DNA from: Prevotella corporis DSM 18810 = JCM 8529
GTDB taxonomy: Bacteria > Bacteroidota > Bacteroidia > Bacteroidales > Bacteroidaceae
DNA: 42,624 nt
Direction: 5' to 3'
Assembly (NCBI RefSeq): GCF_000430525.1
Contig: NZ_AUME01000026.1
Location: 1 to 42,624, forward strand
The notes beneath the pieces were generated by a model. It saw only the letters and a program-made list of their open reading frames with translations, ran no database searches and was not told the origin of the DNA. How positions within the stretch are numbered: position 1 is the stretch's first letter; every line of letters begins with the position of its first letter. Position numbers and translations under genes: made by a program. This document shows positions 39,833 to 42,624 of this stretch, one piece after another.

Positions 39833-40513
39833 ATGAAAGAAAGAATATTGCAAATTATAGAAGCTCTTGGAATAACAGTACAGCAGTTTGAATTGAATGT
39901 CGGATTGAGCAATGGGGCTGTTTCTAAAATGGGGGATAATACAAGACGTAGTACTTTAGATAAAATATCTATTGTTTACCCTAATATCAATATATCTTGG
40001 CTCTTAACAGGTGAGGGCAGTATGCTAAACAACACCAACTCCGAAGTATCATCCGTCAAAGAAGCGAACATGATACCCTTCTTCGATGACATTTACTCAG
40101 TAGGTGGCGACAATGAGTTTCGAGCATCAGTAGATAATAACGGTTACAGCGTGGAAATGGTCAACACAGGGGATTGGTTTAAGTCCGCAACGGCAGCCAT
40201 AAGACACATCGGCGATAGCATGGTAGAATATCCAGCAGGCTCTATCTTGGCAGTCCGCAGGGTGGACGACATCAACCTACTGGTAAACGGCAAGGCATAC
40301 GTCATAGAAACAACAGAATACCGTGTGACGAAGCTCATACGTGACGATGGCGAATACCTTATGGCATACTCCACAAATACAGCAACACATCCCGACGGAT
40401 CGCTCATCTACGCCCCCATGCGAATACCGAAAAGCTCTATAAGACGTATAGACATCGTACTCGGTTGCGTGAACATAGAGCAAGGAACGCTCATTGAATT
40501 AAATACAAAATAA
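39833..40513 (+). CDS. CI/LexA-type repressor with S24 peptidase domain
   Basis: The 226-residue protein has an N-terminal HTH (about 10-60: ITVQQFELNVGLSNGAVSK, then ISWLLTGEGSML). The C-terminal S24 domain has the nucleophile in IGDSM (Ser129) and the base in YRVTKLI (Lys167), so RecA-stimulated self-cleavage is plausible. A cleavage site of the Ala/Cys-Gly type is not obvious. It probably represses the leftward promoter at 39751-39781 and is the master lysogeny regulator. Confidence 0.85.
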   Translation: MKERILQIIEALGITVQQFELNVGLSNGAVSKMGDNTRRSTLDKISIVYPNINISWLLTGEGSMLNNTNSEVSSVKEANMIPFFDDIYSVGGDNEFRASVDNNGYSVEMVNTGDWFKSATAAIRHIGDSMVEYPAGSILAVRRVDDINLLVNGKAYVIETTEYRVTKLIRDDGEYLMAYSTNTATHPDGSLIYAPMRIPKSSIRRIDIVLGCVNIEQGTLIELNTK

Positions 40514-40540
40514 GCCTAATTAAAACAGACTAAATAGAAT

Positions 40541-41101
40541 ATGACAGGGAACGAAGTTAGAAAAGCTCTGCAAGCTAACCACATCAACCTCGCATGGCTG
40601 GCAAGGCAGTTAGACATAACACCACAGGCTTTATCGTCAAGGCTCAACGCACAGATATTCAAGCCTGGCTATCTTATGGAAATAACCCAGATACTCGGAA
40701 AAGACATCTTCGGTATCAAGTCCGACCAGCAGCCAGTATTGAACATCTCTGCTAATTCTACCGCCACCCTCAACGAAGATAATTACCCAGTCATCGAGTA
40801 CGTCTCCGTGCCTTACTTCTCTGGATGCATAGGTATCTATTACTTCGGGCATGACGCAGCACCTAAATACAACGTAGGTGATACTATCTTCCTACATCAA
40901 GCAGACAGCATCACACTCGGACAAATTTACTTCGTCTTCACAAAGTCAGAACGATTTATCCGTGCCATACTTCCAGCCACGAATGAAGATAATTACAGGC
41001 TCGTACCCCTTAACTCATCATACCCAGAGCAAGAAGTAAAGAAAAAAGACATACAACAGGCTTACAAAGTCTTTGGCGCAATCTCTCGTGAGCAATCATA
41101 A
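40541..41101 (+). CDS. Second S24-fold regulator, catalytic residues replaced
   Basis: The 186-residue protein has an N-terminal HTH-like domain (about 5-55: NLAWLARQLDITPQALSSR). Its C-terminal domain aligns with S24 peptidases through GHDAAPKYNVGD, where GDSMxPxYxxGD is expected, so the nucleophilic Ser is Asp105. The catalytic Lys position (about 142) is Ala with Arg next to it. It is thus probably a non-cleavable dimeric regulator. It follows the repressor by 27 nt in the same operon. Confidence 0.7.
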   Translation: MTGNEVRKALQANHINLAWLARQLDITPQALSSRLNAQIFKPGYLMEITQILGKDIFGIKSDQQPVLNISANSTATLNEDNYPVIEYVSVPYFSGCIGIYYFGHDAAPKYNVGDTIFLHQADSITLGQIYFVFTKSERFIRAILPATNEDNYRLVPLNSSYPEQEVKKKDIQQAYKVFGAISREQS

Positions 41102-41170
41102 AATTTCATCTGATATCCAAATTAAGAAAAGAGAGATACATTAACAATAACAAATTAAACAACAAAAAAT

Positions 41171-41677
41171 ATGAAACAGTTACTCACAATCATTGCACTA
41201 TTAGTTAGCATCAATGCGCAAGCTCAAAAAATCATATCACATACAACAACAATAGGAAAGTTTGCAGATAGTAGTATAGAATTAACAGAACGAACAAACG
41301 GCACAAGTTACTACACGGTTTATTTATCAACAAGTGACCTTAAGAGTGTTGGGATAAAACTTATCAAGACAAATACCGAAAGGGTAAGCCTCGAATTTAA
41401 TACGAAAGAGCAAATGGAAAAATGTCTTCGTTTCTTATATAACTTTGACAAGGGCGAAGGCTATTATATAGATTTGGAAAATAAATCTAATAACATGGTG
41501 ATGTCACTAAAGAATGGGTTTATCGTTGGTGCATTAGACCAAATCGACAAGCCAGCCATTAGTAAATATCTTATTGGAAAACTCCTAAATTCAATCGGTT
41601 TATCAATAAAGAAAAGTAATGATAAGAATAAGAAAGAACAGGATGATATGTATACAAATTCAAGCTCACTTTTTTAA
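41171..41677 (+). CDS. Secreted protein, probable lysogenic-conversion cargo
   Basis: The 168-residue protein has a type I signal peptide (MKQLLTIIALLVSINAQA, cleavage before QK) and so is probably periplasmic. The mature part is β-rich (VYLSTSDLKSVGIKLIKTN, VSLEFNTKEQMEKC) with a Lys/Asn-rich end. No family recognised. It lies between the repressor operon and attR, the classical place for genes expressed from the prophage. A role in superinfection exclusion or host fitness is plausible. Confidence 0.6.
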   Translation: MKQLLTIIALLVSINAQAQKIISHTTTIGKFADSSIELTERTNGTSYYTVYLSTSDLKSVGIKLIKTNTERVSLEFNTKEQMEKCLRFLYNFDKGEGYYIDLENKSNNMVMSLKNGFIVGALDQIDKPAISKYLIGKLLNSIGLSIKKSNDKNKKEQDDMYTNSSSLF

Positions 41678-41762
41678 CTCACTCGCAATAAAACGAATAA
41701 AAAGGCAAAAATACAATCACCGTAATTCACTATCTTTCAGCGCATAGCATTATTTTACTCGG

Positions 41763-41810
41763 ATAGCCTTCTAAGCTGTGGGTCTTGGGTTCGAACCCCA
41801 ACGGAATCAC
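41763..41810 (+). tRNA. 3' half of tRNA-Arg(TCT); attR of the prophage
   Basis: Anticodon stem ATAGC/GCTGT with loop CTTCTAA (anticodon TCT), variable region GGGTC, T-arm TTGGG TTCGAAC CCCAA and the 3' acceptor strand CGGAATC plus A are present. The D-arm and 5' acceptor strand are absent: upstream sequence is phage DNA. This is the usual result of integration into a tRNA 3' end. The intact tRNA would be at attL, outside the window. Confidence 0.8.
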
Positions 41811-41824
41811 AACCTAAGAAAAAG

Positions 41825-41853
41825 AGGATTTTGACAACAAAGTCCTTTTTTTT
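41825..41853 (+). terminator. Intrinsic terminator of the tRNA-Arg gene
   Basis: Perfect 9-bp stem with one T-G pair (AGGATTTTG/CAAAGTCCT), ACAA loop, then eight T. It is 15 nt downstream of the tRNA end and so is host sequence, confirming that the prophage ends at the tRNA. Confidence 0.85.
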
Positions 41854-41988
41854 GTTCACATATGGTCGCCTGTAGTCTTTATAAAATAACGTGGTATTAG
41901 AGAGGGCACTAATAATAAATAGGGATACAAACTCTTGAAAATATGTTTTTATTTCTTTATATTTGATAAATTTACCTACATTTAGGTA

Positions 41989-42019
41989 TTGTTCTAGTAA
42001 CGCAAAAACTCTAATTTTG
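41989..42019 (+). promoter_or_regulatory. Host promoter upstream of the truncated outer-membrane gene
   Basis: TTG (41989-41991), 20 nt, TAATTTTG (42012-42019) match the Bacteroidetes consensus pattern. The gene starts at 42060. Confidence 0.5.
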
Positions 42020-42059
42020 TAACAAAATCAGAAGTAATTAAACCAAGAACAAAAACAAA

Positions 42060-42287
42060 ATGAAACGTCTATTAATCATTGTGTCGATCGGAGCTTTCCT
42101 CTTGACGAATTGTCCTTGTAAGATGAAGGCGCAGAGCGATTCTCTCACCAGTTCGAAGTTAGATAAAAGCGCAGTCAGAGGTAAATGCGATAAGTGTGCC
42201 TCTCGCAAAAAAGGCAAGTTTACGCTTGGCGGTTATGGTGAGGCTGTAACGAGTCGTCTATTCTATTCCGATAATATGGCTCAGTAG
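42060..42287 (+). pseudogene. Host secreted/outer-membrane protein truncated by the IS
   Basis: Starts with a signal peptide (MKRLLIIVSIGAFLLTN, probable cleavage near MKA-QS). Then KFTLGGYGEAVTSRLFYSDN, a start typical of Bacteroidales outer-membrane β-barrel (porin-like) proteins. The reading frame enters the IS at 42278 and stops at a TAG inside the IS end. The remainder of the gene is displaced beyond the window. Confidence 0.7.
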
Positions 42288-42624
42288 AAAATCAATGGGG
42301 ATAGGCATATAGTTTTGCAATTCTGAATAAAAAGAACTTCTTGTCTGCCACTCCTCTTAGATTGGCTCGGAAAAGTTTAATTTTGGCATTGAACGATTCT
42401 GCCATGGCATTCGAAGATCTGTTGTTATAGAAGTTCAATATCTCATCATAATGCTCGTAGAATGTGGCAGCAATCACATTGAATGAATGGAAGTCTGCCT
42501 CTTCAACTTTATTGTACCACCGTGCCATGGAGAGCCTGGCTGCATCCTTGATGGTGTTCTTGGCGAAGATTATGCGCAGTGAGTGGCACAGTCCGTATGC
42601 CTTTTGGATGTCCGGATATTGTTC
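42278..42624 (-). mobile_element. 3' end of an ISL3-type insertion sequence (right copy)
   Basis: Inverted copy of the left-edge IS; it starts at 42278 with GGCTCAGTAG. It is 8 nt longer at the window edge than the left copy. It interrupts the host outer-membrane gene. Confidence 0.85.
42292..42624 (-). CDS. ISL3-family transposase, C-terminal fragment (right copy)
   Basis: Same C-terminal transposase part as at the left edge, read on the minus strand and open to the window end. It differs from the left copy in one residue (KLFRAN against KLSRAN) and one silent change. The N-terminus is outside the window. Confidence 0.85.
   Translation of the reverse strand, partial: EQYPDIQKAYGLCHSLRIIFAKNTIKDAARLSMARWYNKVEEADFHSFNVIAATFYEHYDEILNFYNNRSSNAMAESFNAKIKLFRANLRGVADKKFFLFRIAKLYAYPH

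Overview
The window is almost entirely one tailed-phage prophage (about 340 to 41,810) from a Bacteroidetes host, most likely a Bacteroidales member such as a Prevotella relative. The assignment rests on Bacteroidetes-type promoters (TAnnTTTG -7 boxes), few Shine-Dalgarno sites, gene families typical of Bacteroidales phages (tail fibres with the 'MSQKAV' N-terminus, PcfJ/PcfK, GH108 lysin, SAM-like integrase), and a host-type tRNA-Arg 3' half at the right edge. Both window edges are cut inside copies of the same ISL3-type insertion sequence, in opposite orientation.

Layout, left to right. 1-339: 3' end of the IS, abutting a tyrosine integrase that has lost its N-terminus (to 1313). 1.38-2.88 kb, minus strand: lysis cassette (candidate one-gene spanin, GH108 endolysin, two small membrane proteins). 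2.9-5.8 kb: large AT-rich tail fibre with a CotH-kinase-like domain. 5.8-10.9 kb: connector, portal, a small unknown protein, probable tail tube, major capsid protein, ClpP-type prohead protease fused to scaffold. 11-18.7 kb: small HTH protein, tape measure, two tail-tip proteins, HK97 gp10-like protein, probable tail terminator. 18.7-22.3 kb: unknown protein, large and small terminase, Mom-like DNA-modification protein, ParB-like protein. All of these are late genes read leftwards from a -7 box at 22.30 kb, just downstream of a terminator that closes the early operon.

22.4-39.7 kb, minus strand, is the early/middle region. It holds accessory small genes (ASCH-like, YopX-like, a hexapeptide-repeat protein, a PAPS-reductase-like protein), PcfJ/PcfK, a replication-initiator-like gene with internal 12-bp iterons, VRR-NUC, SNF2 helicase, NinB, SSB, PD-(D/E)XK nuclease, a Rad52-type annealing protein, then small membrane and HTH genes. 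A ~530-nt gene-free, highly structured stretch at 38.73-39.25 kb carries two 'mini-tRNA-like' folds; a third tRNA-like element lies at 37.3 kb. A Cro/CI-type regulator on the plus strand at 27.9 kb interrupts this block between divergent promoters.

39.8-41.7 kb, plus strand, is the lysogeny end: a CI/LexA-type repressor, a second S24-fold repressor lacking the catalytic residues, and a secreted protein that is probably lysogenic cargo. attR is the 3' half of tRNA-Arg(TCT) at 41.76-41.81 kb with its terminator. Beyond it are host sequence and a host outer-membrane gene cut by the second IS copy. Because the integrase is truncated and attL is not visible, the prophage is probably trapped, although most other modules look intact.
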